DNA from: Arvicola amphibius
Taxonomy: Eukaryota; Chordata; Mammalia; Rodentia; Cricetidae
Direction: 5' to 3'
Assembly (NCBI RefSeq): GCF_903992535.2
Contig: NC_052056.1
Location: forward strand, 67,351,892-67,415,891
Length of the DNA stretch: 64,000 nucleotides
The number at the start of each line of letters is the position of its first letter. Position 1 is the stretch's first letter. Positions 47,241 through 58,195 of the stretch are shown piece after piece. Below the pieces are notes generated by a model that saw only the letters and a list, made by a program, of their open reading frames with translations, was not told where the DNA came from and made no database searches. A program made the translations under genes and the position numbers.

Positions 47241-47250
47241 GATAGATAGA
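47121..47250 (+). repeat. GACA/GATA microsatellite
   Basis: GACA units, then GATA with gatgata interruptions and a second GACA block, to 47250. Confidence 0.95.
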
Positions 47251-47289
47251 TCAAGACCCCCAAATTACAAGAAACAAAAATAAATACGA

Positions 47290-48300
47290 CAAGCAACACT
47301 GTATCTTTATTTCTAACAAAAAAGTTAAAACAAAACCTATAGAAGGGGAAAATATTTAAAAATTATTTATCCAACAAAGAATCCACTTCCAGAATATATA
47401 AGTGAATCAAACAACTAAACATTAAACCAAATTAGACAAAACTTATGATCAAAGAAAATAAGAAAACGAAATGAACAAACACCATTTACAAAAAGCCTAT
47501 AAAATGGCCCAATGGCCTTAGTATACATTTTTCAAAAAGAAAATATACAAGTAACCAGAAAAATTATGAAAAAAATGCTTAGAGTAACTAATTATCACAC
47601 AAATACACATTATAACCATGGCATCTTAATCCCACTTAGAACAGCTACTAGAAATAAGGGGGAAATAATAATGTCTGGTAAGAACGGGAATAAAATGGAA
47701 CTGCTTAGATTGTGGAAAACAGCATGCATTTTCCTTTAAAATGTTAGAAATACAACTCCTTACAACCTACTACCTCTACTTTGCATGTCTGCCCAGAGAA
47801 AATGAAGCCAGTGGAATATTCTTTCAGTCATAAAGATGAGTTGAGATGCTGCCATTTGCAGCAACATGAGTGGAATTGGAGGATACCATCCTACGGGAAA
47901 TAAGCAGCCAGAGAAGACAGCATAGCTTGATCACATGTAGAGAGGTTAAATCATTGGTCTTAAGGAACAGAAGGATCACCAGAGCCTAGGAAATGTGTGG
48001 TCAAGGAATCCCTGAAGGGATGCCATGTTGTTTAAACAGCACAGGGTGCAGGTGGGTAAGAATAACTTCTAATGTTCTGTACCACAGCAGCATAATTAAA
48101 ACTAAGAAGAAAATCACAGTTCCACAAGGTTAATAAAGGATGTTATAGTCTCAATATAAAGAGATACATCTGAGGTGGCAGATGTGTGTGGTACATGGTT
48201 CTGATCTTGATACATTTGATAGTTATTGAAAGCCATATTGTACCTTATAAATATGTATGATTGCTATGCGATAAATAAAAACAAATATGCTTTTGCAAAA
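47290..48300 (+). mobile_element. Ancient LINE-1 (L1M-like), sense
   Basis: A very diverged L1 ORF2 end plus 3' UTR: aaagaatccacttccagaat, gtacatttttc-type (atacatttttcaaaaaga), tgagttgagatgctgcca, cttctaatgttctgtaccac, ttgtaccttataaatatg and a terminal aataaaaac. The 3' UTR is the type shared with other placental mammals, so it predates rodents. Confidence 0.65.
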
Positions 48301-49133
48301 AGTGATACAGAATATTGGCAAAGAAAGAAGGATGGAAAAAAGAAAGAAGGGATGGAGGAAATGGAAGGAATGGGGAGAGGGAAAGAGAGGAAGGTTGTTT
48401 GAGTATTCTAGTACCAAATTCCAGGTTCTGTCTGTTGATCTAGTGCCATACCACCTTACAGCTAGCATTTAACCCTTGATTTCATCCCCATGGTATGGGC
48501 TTCTTTCTCCTGGAATTGGTATGCATACTTGGATCCATTAGCTTTGAGTAATGTTAATAAATGGTAGGGATTTGGCTCATGTCCATCATTCTGGTTCATT
48601 GCTTTTGGCTCCCTTAGGTAGCAAATATCCTTGGTGCCATAACCTTGTGCTTACTTCTGTCCTACAGAGTTGGTGTGCAACACTTCTCCTGCAGTATTAT
48701 AAAGAAGCATGTGGATAGCTTAGGTAGATGATCCAGTGAAGAGTGATGGGATATGCCTCGCTCCAGGAAAATAGCATCTGAGCCTTGACTCTTCTTTTTC
48801 AATGGTATTCTAATAAACATATAAGATATAATTGCTCTACATAGCAATGATTTCTTCTCTATTATCTAAACATACCTCTGTTTAATTTCTATATATGATT
48901 CTAGTGGTATACAAAGCCTTTCCACCACCTCACTTTCCAACCTGATCCTTCCTTTAGACATTGTTGTCTGAAACGAAAAAGATTTACACTCCAGATTGAA
49001 GGTGAGGCTTCAGGATGAGATGGGATTTTGTCCCATCATCAAGTTCAATAAGCCAAAAGATTGAGGTCTCCATGTTTGAATTGTTCTAAAACCTCTCCCC
49101 ACCAGTGATATTGGAGAGATATTAAGTTTCCTT
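48301..49133. other. Unassigned stretch with a purine-rich patch
   Basis: 48316-48393 is purine-rich (GGAA/GAAAG). 48470-49130 is unique-looking with no recognised feature. Confidence 0.4.
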
Positions 49134-49149
49134 AAGAAATTCCTGTTAT

Positions 49150-49338
49150 GGGGCTGGAGAGATGGCTCAGAGGTTAAGAGCATTGCCTGCTCTTCCAAAG
49201 GTCCTGAGTTCAATTCCCAGCAACCACATGGTGGCTCACAACCATCCGTACTGGGGTCTGGTGCCCTCTTCTGGCCTGCAGACATACACACAGACAGAAT
49301 ATTGTACACATAATAAATAAATAAATATTTTTTAAAAA
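49150..49338 (+). mobile_element. B2 SINE with target-site duplication
   Basis: Full-length B2 from ggggctggagagatggctca to aataaataaataaatatttt and an A run. It is flanked by aagaaattcctgtta at 49134-49148 and 49339-49353. It is very similar to the copy at 37747. A 99-codon antisense frame (49010-49309) arises from this SINE and is not a gene. Confidence 0.97.
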
Positions 49339-49353
49339 AAGAAATTCCTGTTA

Positions 49354-51743
49354 AACCTAATAGTTTTTTTTAATGTGAGCATGACCATGAAATGTACCAG
49401 TGAATTGCAAAACTCAGGAACGTTCTGCACTATGAAACTTTTTCACCAGTATAAAGCTTCATTGATGGTGTGTCCCCCTCCAACAAGATCAAAGAGAATA
49501 CATCCTTTACCCAAGGGAAAACAAGTCATATGTTCACCAGACAGAGCTGTTCTCCGAGGCTAGGGACACTTCATGTACTTTGGTTGCATGTCCAGTCTTT
49601 GTCCTCCTTGTTGCCTGTAACTGGTCTATTTAAATGCTACGTTACCTATCTTAGTTTGAAGATGCATTGGAGGGAAAGAATTGCACAGTGAGGTTCAGAT
49701 AATTTGTACGGAGCACCGGGCTGAGGACTCTTGGGCAGGCTAGCTGGTCTTTTATGCTTCAGTAACTTCCTTGTACATCTACAGGAGACAGTAGTAGGTG
49801 TCCTGCTTCCTGGGCTGACATCACTAAACTTTTGTATGTCAGGATGTCCTTAGTGCTTCTGTGTGTTTGGCAGTTCTCTAGGAGTGAGAAAGCAGAGGGA
49901 ATGTGTAGTAATGTGGACATACATGCATTCTTGTATTTACACAGAAATACCATGGGTCATACAGGGCTGAGCTGGTCATCTCCACTGTACCCTTGAAGAG
50001 CAAGAGTCTTCTGGCTTCCAAGGGTCTCCCCAGGTCATGTTATCACTGCTCTTTGAGTCAATGCCTCAGCCTCAGGCTTGCCCTGCAACCCAGCTCTTCA
50101 GTCCACTGTCTCAGCAACCCATCTCTGTTACCCATCCCCAAGCTATCCCCTGCTACCACCATTGGGTAGTTCACCCCCGCTAACATCAGCTATTAAAGAA
50201 AGACAACAGGATTTTAACATTAATTCAAGCTTTCTATACCCGAAGCTTTGTTAACCGCCCCCCCCCCCCCATGTTTTGGTTTGGCTTCTGTGTCTGCAGT
50301 CTGGTTCCACTCCAAGTATCACACGTGGCGGAGCCAGACTAATCTTTCCAAACAGAAGCAAAACTGTGGCTGTTTCGCTGTCTTAAAACCCTTGACTTCT
50401 CTGGCTGACCTGTCCACCCCCAAAACAATCTAATCTCTCTCTCTTTCTTTAGAACACAGTTCAAATACTTGAGAGCGGCTTAACCAACTTTCAAAACTCT
50501 CCACCTTCTGTCTGAAGTAGTCATCATCTTCCTTCTCCCTGAATTGTACTCTGTGCCCCATCTGGACTAAACACCTTCCAGCCCACGATGACACTCTCGC
50601 TGGCCCCTCATACCACCACAATAGGCACAGTTCCTAACGCTTGTCTGTCTACTCTGCTCCCCATCCAGGTCTTCTTGCCCCTTTACCCTGATAAACCAGC
50701 CTCTGCTAACGCAGTAAGGCCTCCAGGAAACCTCGTAAAGCCCAGAAAAAGTGGGTTAGAGTTTATTTGGCTTTACAAACAACTGTGTGTACTCCTGACA
50801 GCACAGTTGTATTTCAGTGTGGGTTTCTCCATGACACGGCTGGAGATTTGAACGGAAAGACAGTGCTTTAGAAGACTTGGTGTAACTTCACAACAGTTAA
50901 CGATAGTATTCCACAAAGCAGGGCCACAGCAACTACCAGCTAAAGACTAAGGCATCTAACTAGTGATGAAAGGTTGATGGCACGGTCGCTCTAAACTGGA
51001 GTATTGTCTACAGGGATTACACTCACTCCCCTACCCCTTGCCCGAACTACAGCAAAGGGGGTGGGTCCTTCTGTGTGACATCAGCGAGCGTTTGTTTTTG
51101 CTACTTGTCACTGGGAGTAGAGCAAGTGATTACAGATGGGGCCGTGATAAACAGGGCAACTTTAAAACCTTGGCATTTGCTTCCCCATTGCCTCTGCACT
51201 GGCTTCGTTTTAGGATTTTATCAACCAGTGGAGAGCCCAGCCCAAGTGTTTTGGCATTGGTTAAATAACCACATTTTTATTAAATGCACAATGAGTCAGT
51301 CTCTCCTAAGAGTCTATAAAGTAGCGTCTCGTAATGATTTGGACATGCTACTTTAGTATGTGTAAGAATTCTGAGAAGCCTAATCTCCCCCAGTCTCCAT
51401 CCTCCGTGGTACTCGGGAGCTTTAAGAATCTGCATATCTACCAAGTTCTGTGGCTTAAGCAACAATCCACTGATATGCCCTGAGACGTTGCTGTGTGGGG
51501 TACTGCAGTTTACAACAGGGAAGGGGGATGTGTTGGAGTGTGTGCAGTCTCTTCTGCTCACTACTCCCCAGGTCCTGGCTCACACAGAACTCAGGCAAAT
51601 AATGACACCTTTGCTCTCTGAGGGTCCCATTGTGCTGCTGCTGCACAGTCAGACTGTGACTCAGGCTATAGTCTTTGAGGTGAGTAACCTGACTCCTCTT
51701 AAATGTAGAACACAATTTAATATATATATATGAAATATGTAAA

Positions 51744-51774
<31 letters not shown>

Positions 51775-51842
51775 TCAGACAAGAAAGATAGTGAATGCAA
51801 TCTTGAAAGGGAAATGATACCGACAACTCCCTGGAAGACTGA
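49354..51842. other. Unassigned stretch; possible L2 at 50330-50560
   Basis: 50340-50420 (ggctgtttcgctgtcttaaa, cccttgacttctctggctga) resembles an L2 3' region, weakly. A C13 run is at 50258-50270 and a TG run at 51743-51774. 50860-51720 is relatively GC-balanced and unique-looking. A good donor consensus (gaggtgagt) lies at 51677-51685 after an open frame that I cannot identify. Confidence 0.4.
51743..51774 (+). repeat. (TG)n microsatellite
   Basis: An interrupted TG run of about 32 bases, preceded by a short TA run at 51720-51731. Confidence 0.9.
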
Positions 51843-51844
51843 GA

Positions 51845-52140
51845 ACAATATTTTTTTTAATTATAGCTTTCTTCATTCAATATATTTTAATTATGTTCCC
51901 CCTGTCCACCTCCTCCAACTCCGCTCCACCTCCCTACCCACCCAATGTCACGATCATATTCTCTCTCCTGCTCAGAACAAAACAATGCTGAAACAAAACA
52001 AACAAATAAAAAGCAAAAAAAAATGGAGTTTTTTTTTGGGGGGGTGGGGGTTGGTTGGGCAACTACTCCCGTGCATGGGGCCTGCCCTAGAAAGTGGTTG
52101 ATGTGCCCAGTGAGACTTTCATGGTAATACAAATGGCCTC
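51845..52140 (-). mobile_element. Antisense LINE-1 3' UTR
   Basis: ttttaattatgttccccctg, aacaaaacaaacaaataaaa and gcatggggcctgccctagaa, agtggttgatgtgcccagtg follow, in order, the reverse of an old rodent L1 3' UTR. Confidence 0.7.
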
Positions 52141-52394
52141 AGGATGGGGACAGGGAGCGTGGTCAAGATGTGATTGCTGTCACTCCCACAAGATACAATC
52201 AGCAGCATGTGGTTAAAAGGATCAGCGAAGTCATAATTTTAACACAAATATACAGTTCATCTTGGGCATAGCAGGACAGCTGTTGGGCACTCTTACTCCT
52301 CAGGATAGTGTCTGAGGTCATATGACTCCTAGGATAGGCTACTCCTTGAATTTTTTTTTTTTTTTGTGCTGAAATACAGGGATGGATCAAGTCA

Positions 52395-52485
52395 GTTTTA
52401 TTTGCTGATGTGCTCCTAGCACATAATAAAGTTGCTGAGGCCTAATAGGTGTTAAGTAAATATATATTGATTGACTGCCAATCTG
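52395..52485 (+). mobile_element. L2 LINE 3' end
   Basis: cctagcacataataaagttg followed by cctaataggtgttaagtaaa and tatattgattgactg matches the L2 terminus ('cctggcacatagtaggcactcaataaatatttgttgaatg'). Confidence 0.6.
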
Positions 52486-52539
52486 GAAAAAGCTATAGGC
52501 AACATATAGAATAATCTCTTCTTTATGAGTTCGTAAACA

Positions 52540-52665
52540 CAGAAATTGGGGTCAAAGGAAGGACGGAATGAAACTGTGCATCTGCCTGGCAATGAGACTG
52601 GAAATGGACCCCACATGTCTGGACTTCCAACCCGTTCCTCTTGCTATCACACCACCTCGCGTTGT
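52540..52665 (+). mobile_element. MIR SINE
   Basis: gcctggcaatgagactggaa, gacttccaacccgttcctct and tgctatcacaccacctcg fit the MIR 3' half ('agctgggattcgaacccaggtctgactccagagcc...ctacactgcctc'). Confidence 0.55.
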
Positions 52666-53319
52666 TAGGCTTCTATTTTTGAGCTCTGGATAATGAGGTA
52701 CTTCTGTGTGACCTCATTGTTTTCTATTTGTCTGCCACAGGCTGTGATCTGCCAGACAGCAATTCAGTTAAGTTGTCTTCTTGCGGCCAGAGGCGCCCCT
52801 GATGAGAACGGCGAAGTGTGTTTTTTCTAGTCCATGTTCTGTTTAAAGTGGTTTGTTTCTGCTTAATTTGTGCTTCCTTACAAGTGAATCAGAGCTTAAT
52901 TCTGCGGAGAAAAGAAGGGCCTGACAAACAGTGACTGCTGAGAGGCAGTCAAGTCTCCCCCTGCTACCGTGTTCATTGAAAAATGTATCACATGGAAAAT
53001 ACACTGAGGTCTGCTGGCCTGGCTTTATGAAGTAGCTGTGTGCAGTAAATGTTCCTGGCTGTGGCTGCAGTAAAGTTCATCAGTAAGTGTATTGTCTGGG
53101 TGTCAGAATATGGGTTCTGGGTAAAATAGAGAGGAGTGGAGCAGAAATACCAGAACTGGTAAAGGAACGTTGGCTAGACCCTTCTGATTGCATCTGTGCC
53201 TCCTCTGCATGTATGTTATAGTAACGGGGAGTGTCTTATCCCTAGACAAGGGAGAGCACCTGGTTACAATCCCACAGTCATACATGTTAGTCACTGCACA
53301 CAGGGTGGTCTAGATAGGC
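52666..53319. other. Unassigned, unique-looking stretch
   Basis: No repeat is recognised. CpGs are present at 52660-52830 (ttgcggccagaggcgcccct), unlike most of this AT-rich window. The ORFs are short. It is a candidate for conserved non-coding sequence. Confidence 0.4.
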
Positions 53320-53673
53320 ACTCTCAGGATAGGCACATCATTTGAACACTTGGTCCCCAGCTAGTGGTGCTATTTGGGGGAAGTTTGGGGAAACTTCAGA
53401 GAAAGGATGTCACTGGAGAAAGTAGGTCAATGAGATTACATCACTGAGAGCATCTTGTCACTGGTCCTTCTTGTCTCTCTCTGTTTCTCTGTTTATGAAG
53501 AAGTGAAGATCAGCATCTGCCATGTACTTTTGCCATTCAGCTTCTACACAAGCATATATCCAAGCAAATATGAGCTCAGCCTTCTAAAACTGTAAGTTGA
53601 AAGAAATCCTCCTGCTTTTAAATGATTTTTGTTAACAATTATCTAGATACAGCAGCAAATAGCTAAGTAATGC
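53320..53673 (+). mobile_element. ORR1-type MaLR LTR
   Basis: catttgaacacttggtcccc, agctagtggtgctatttggg, gaaagtaggtcaatgag, tctctctctgtttctctgtt and a diverged 3' end (agcagcaaatagctaagtaa) follow the ORR1 consensus in plus orientation. Confidence 0.75.
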
Positions 53674-53984
53674 ACAGACTACACAAACTCAAAGTTACTT
53701 TGTATATCTGAGTTAATTTCTCCAAGTGTAAAGGGAAATAAAGCTTTGCTAATTTCTTAATTTCATTTAATGAGCAAACATGTAGGTAGCACTCGGGAAT
53801 TCTGAGACATCATATACTTAAACATTTACAGAGAAACATGGTACCCCACCCAGATCTTTCTGTCTAGTTTTATAACTTTATTATAAGATATAAAGACAAT
53901 GTCCAAGAGTATCAAGAGACAGCAGGATAAATGTTTATATTTCTATCCATAACCACTTGTATTTATAAGTACTTTCTGTATGAG

Positions 53985-54115
53985 ATGGATGTTCATGAGT
54001 GTATGCAACTGTTAGGCAACGTTGGGATGGCTTCCATTTTGCAAACAAAGAAAACAGATTCCCAGGGGTCAATATCTAGCTCAACGGGCAATGCTAATCA
54101 CAGAAGTCATAGCAT
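53985..54115 (+). mobile_element. MIR SINE remnant
   Basis: cttccattttgcaaacaaag, aaaacagattcccaggggtc resemble the MIR central core ('cccattttacagatgaggaaactgaggcccagag'). Confidence 0.5.
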
Positions 54116-54189
54116 TTTAAAACCATAGCCAAGTGCTAAGTGTGAGAAGCCTCCCTAGGAGCTGTTGGTCACAGGGACTAGAGTCCCTG

Positions 54190-54553
54190 TGCTAGTTAGT
54201 TAGTTTTCTATTGCTGAAATAAATTATTATGATCAGAAGCAACAAAAGGAAGAAAGTTTGTTTCGCCTTAGGGTTCCAGAGGCCTAGAGTCAATAGTGGT
54301 GAAGATGACATAGCAACAGGCAGTCACAAAGCCTTCGCGGCAGAAGCAGGAAGGTGAGTGCTCACATCTCAACCGTACACAGGAAGTGACGAAAACTAAT
54401 GAGGCTGTCAACCCTGAAAACCTACTTTGTCCAGCAGGGCTACATTTCCTAAAGTTTCCATAGCAATCCCTGATAGTACCACCACCAACTGAAAACAAAG
54501 TATTCAAATACATGAGCCTATAAGTGACAGTTCTCATACAAACTACCATAGAC
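54190..54553 (-). mobile_element. ORR1/MT-type MaLR LTR, reversed
   Basis: Plus strand runs from gttagttagttttctattgc, aataaattattatgatcaga, through gaagcaggaaggtgagtgct, aatccctgatagtaccacca to catgagcctataagtgacag and acaaactaccata. The order is that of a reversed MaLR LTR. Confidence 0.7.
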
Positions 54554-55379
54554 CTTCAAAATTACACAGGTTACCACCATTATCTTTGTTGCCCTTCTAC
54601 CGTAACTAGATAGTAATACCTAACCCATACTCCTATAAGTAATTCATTGGTTCATTAAGTTGGACTTTGGCACAGTCATTACCTTGGTCAGTCATGGGTT
54701 CCCTTACAGAGATGAATAGATGCATATGTGTCTTGTGGCTATCCAGTAAAAAGTCTCTCGTACAACACCATCAGTGAGCAATCATGCTCCAGTGGAAGGC
54801 TCCATACTCATGAGGAAAATATCTATTTTCAATAAAGGAAAAAAAAACTTCAGCTAAATGTGTTTTGCTCCTTGTGTTTCTATCAGCTTTCCAACGTCTT
54901 TCTTTTGCCAACTCTGCTGCAAATTATGGGTGTGTCTTCTTGAATAATTGAACCTTTTATTCCACAAAGTACCTTCATTATCCCTAAGGGTATTATTTGC
55001 TGTGAATGACACTTTATCCTGTTGTACTACAACTCTCAGCATTTCGTTCATAGTTGTTTCAGCTTTCATTCCTTTTCCTATCATTAAGGTTTAATCTGCA
55101 ATTTAGATTTGAGTTTTATATATTAATACAATATGGAATAATTATATACAATATACAATAAATACATAATGTGGAGCATATATACTCCATGTGTACTGTA
55201 GCATGTAAATGCATATTATAATATATGTATTTCTATTCAATTTGAAAATCTCTTGTAACATCTCTGTACTTTCAGACCAATGACATTTAACATAACGACA
55301 CTCGTACTTTGGTTTACATTTGCTTCATCTGGTTCTTTGCTTACTTCCTTTTCTTCTCCCTCCTCCTCTTTTCCCTAGA
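54554..55379. other. Unassigned stretch with a 76-codon minus frame
   Basis: 54854-55084 on the minus strand is open and charged (Lys/Asn/Gln-rich, ending ETQGAKHI) and preceded on its 3' side by an A9 run. It could be a decayed gene copy, but I cannot identify it. 55085-55280 is AT-rich. Confidence 0.3.
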
Positions 55380-56860
55380 TCTCTTCTTCATCTGAGATTG
55401 TTCTGATTTGATTGCACAGTCTTCATTCTCTTGAATGACCTCAATTCTGTTTTTCAGTAAGCTTTGACTTTACTGTATTCTGTGCTTTCAAGCACTTCAG
55501 AGATGTAAACACAAGACACTTTCCATCATATGCTTCTATTGGTTCTTTCCTGAATTTTTGTTAATGCTGTGTGTGTGTGTATGCAAAAATATGTGTTGCT
55601 TATACATATCATAAACATAAAGCTGTACTGGTATTTTTAATAGCTAAATTCTTTAAAATGAATTTAAATGATAATCTTGCAACTTCTTACATATTCAACC
55701 TGAATTATTTGAGTTTAATGTTCTTAATTCCTTTGTATTCAACTGGTATCATGTTTTTGTCATTCTGAACAGTTTTATTTACATTCCTTGTGCTGGTCTT
55801 CAGGAAAGGAAATTTTATTTTCCTGTCCTGTCTCTTTTAAAGTCTTTGTCTCCTTTTTTTAAAGGGAGACTTCATTCATATTGTACTTTGATAATTTTCT
55901 CCTTTAAATATCTTATCACATTAGGTTAATCATAGTAGATATTTGTGACCTTTTTCTTTTAGGACAAACAACTTTGCTTTTGTTAATTACTAATTCTCAC
56001 TTTTACTTTCCTGGTGTTTGATTGTAATTGGTTTTCTAGATTCATAGGCTGCAAAATGAAGTCATTAATTGGACACCTTTCTTATTTTTCTAGTTGTTTA
56101 CAGCCACCACATTTTAAGTGCAAACTTTGGAAATGTCATTGTAGTCACATGTTCTAGTCTTGTAAGCTTGAGTTGAAGGGTCTTCACAAGACGTGTTCTG
56201 TATCCTTTGGTTTTTGGTACAGACCTCATCATTTGTACTTGTCTGGTTTTTATGATTTTTTATTCTTAATTCCTGTTTTTGAGCAATTTGATCAGGGCAG
56301 TTGTTTTGTGACTATTATGTTTGAGACTTGTCCAACCTCTGGGATCTATAAGTTTTTAATTACAATCTCTGTAGTTTCTCTGCACATGACTGTCGGCTCT
56401 CTGACATCTTGCCACATACATTCTGTGGGCTTTTCTTTAAACTTGAAAAAAAAAACCTTGCCCATTTTTCTGCATGTCTTCCTTTCTTTTCTTTCCCATC
56501 AGGAATGTGTCTTTTATGCAAGCTCAGCTCCCTGGCATGCCCCTGCCATCAAGTCAGACATTTTTCAACACATATATCATAGTCATCTTTAAAATATCAA
56601 TTTGAGCCATTTAAAATACCTTGCATTTATTTACTTAATATGATCCATGTTGACTTCAGCCTTTGAACATTTCAAATACATTTATCACAACTATTACAAT
56701 TCCTTGTTTCAGGAATTTAAAGTATGCATCAATTCAGAGTTGGATCTGATGATGGGTTTTTTGTTTATCATTGATTATATATGCATTTTATTCTTGCAAG
56801 ATAATTTTTGTTAAATGCCAGACATTGTGAAAATTTACAAAGTTGGATGTGTACTCTGAA
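55380..56860. mobile_element. Probable ancient LINE-1 (L1M) remnant
   Basis: T-rich sequence containing tttgttaaatgccagacatt, gtgaaaatttacaaagttgg at the right end is reminiscent of old L1ME-type sequence ('gaatgctggacattgtgaattttac'). Pieces such as ttcattcatattgtactttg are consistent. The boundaries and strand are uncertain. The 139-codon frame at 56173-56592 has no recognised domain. Confidence 0.4.
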
Positions 56861-57160
56861 GTGAATTGCCCTAGAGGTACAGAGGTACAAGTATAAAATT
56901 GAAAAACTCAAGGTGATCCTAGGGGATGCTGCCTAACCAAGATGATCAGCCCTTTTATAAGTGGGGGACTTTAGACAGTGATAGAAATACATAAGAAAGA
57001 CCATCTGAAGACACAAACAGAGAAAAGCAGTAGTGGGGAAATGGGGATGGGAGTGGGGAGTCAGGGGGTGCCACATTAAAAGATGAGTCTCCAAGAAATG
57101 CACCTGTAATCCACTGAGTACCTGAGGCACCAGGAGTCAGACAAGATTACCTCCTGCCAT

Positions 57161-57163
<3 letters not shown>

Positions 57164-57205
<42 letters not shown>

Positions 57206-57215
57206 TGTGTGTGTG
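57164..57215 (+). repeat. (CA)n(GT)n inverted microsatellite
   Basis: A CA run (57164-57202) passes directly into a GT run (57203-57215). The two halves are self-complementary over about 13 bases and could form a hairpin. Confidence 0.95.
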
Positions 57216-57589
57216 CACTGGGTAGGAACATACCCCCAACTGGACAAGACCACAAGACCCCCATCACCACCACACCAAGGAGCACAGAGTTTGAACTTCT
57301 GGCATCCAAATACTGTAACAAAATAAAATTCTCTTATTTGAATATGTCCAGTTTAGAGGTTTTGTTACGCGTTTGGGAGCCCAGCACACTGCGCGGAATG
57401 TTTACATTCTCATTTATAACAGAGCTTTGTCTTGGGGTTGCAGTTGAGCTCAGAAACAGCTTGGGCCTCGGGGGTTTTGCTATTAAACTTTTCTTAGAGG
57501 CAGTGGAATGCCTTTTGATTGATTTTACTCCCATCCTGAGGTAAAAAATCCCCAGCACTCAACATAATGCTGTATAAGTGAGGAGCTTT

Positions 57590-58195
57590 CTCTTGTGGAC
57601 CCATATTTTTAGGTCCCACATTGAGGTACATTTCTTGAGATCCTGCTCAACTTATTCACCCATACTTGGGGGAAGTGAGGAGGATTAAGAAAGAAATAGA
57701 CAAGAGACAACAGATGGAATTGGGAGGGCATTCAGTGAGCACTGTGATCAACCACAAGCTTATTATTTAAGGTTCTTTTTTATTTTTACTTAATTATTTA
57801 TTTTTATTTTATTTTTGATTTTTCAAGACAGGGTTTCTCTGTAGCTCTGGAACTTGTCCTGGAACTAGCTCTTGTAGCTGGCCTCAAACTCACAAATATC
57901 TGCCTGGCCCTGCCTCCCCAGTGCTGAGATTAAAGGTTTGCACCACGACTGCCTAGCCTCAAGGTTCTTATAGACCCCAATCTAAAAAGAGGGGAAGGCA
58001 AAAGACTTTTTTGCCAATATTCCAAGATCAAACAAAGCAGTTTCCTCTTCACACTCCAAATATCAAGTAACCACACCCTAGGTCCAAATATCCTTTTGTC
58101 TAGGAAAAACATCTTGTAGCCACACCTTAGGTCAAGCAACCATCCTTTAACCTTGAAGGAACAAGAACAGGTCTGAACTCCCTGACCTTTAGTCA
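57590..58195 (-). mobile_element. ERV-type LTR interrupted by a B1
   Basis: On the minus strand the order is an A/G-rich U3 (ggatatttggacctagggtg), ggtctataagaacctt (TATA-like), then, after the B1 is removed, aaataataagcttgtggttg (poly(A)-signal-like) and tgatcacagtgctcactgaa, then pyrimidine-rich U5. This order is that of an LTR. The outer ends are uncertain and no internal ERV sequence was seen. Confidence 0.5.
57778..57960 (-). mobile_element. B1 SINE with target-site duplication
   Basis: Reversed B1: tcaagacagggtttctctgt, agctctggaacttgtcctgg, aactagctcttgtagctggc, gtgctgagattaaaggtttg. The A-rich tail (T-rich on the plus strand) adjoins the left repeat. aaggttctt flanks it at 57769-57777 and 57961-57969. 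The middle of the element is of the cricetid type. Confidence 0.9.

Noticed and set aside
49010..49309. 99-codon minus frame containing ELNSGPLEEQAMLL
   Set aside because: Antisense translation of a B2 SINE, a common spurious ORF in rodent DNA.
51455..51826. 123-codon minus frame
   Set aside because: Includes the translated TG microsatellite (HTHTNTHTH) and shows no domain.
56173..56592. 139-codon plus frame, longest in the window
   Set aside because: T-rich (Phe/Leu/Ser/Ile) composition within a probable ancient L1 remnant. No protein family is recognised.
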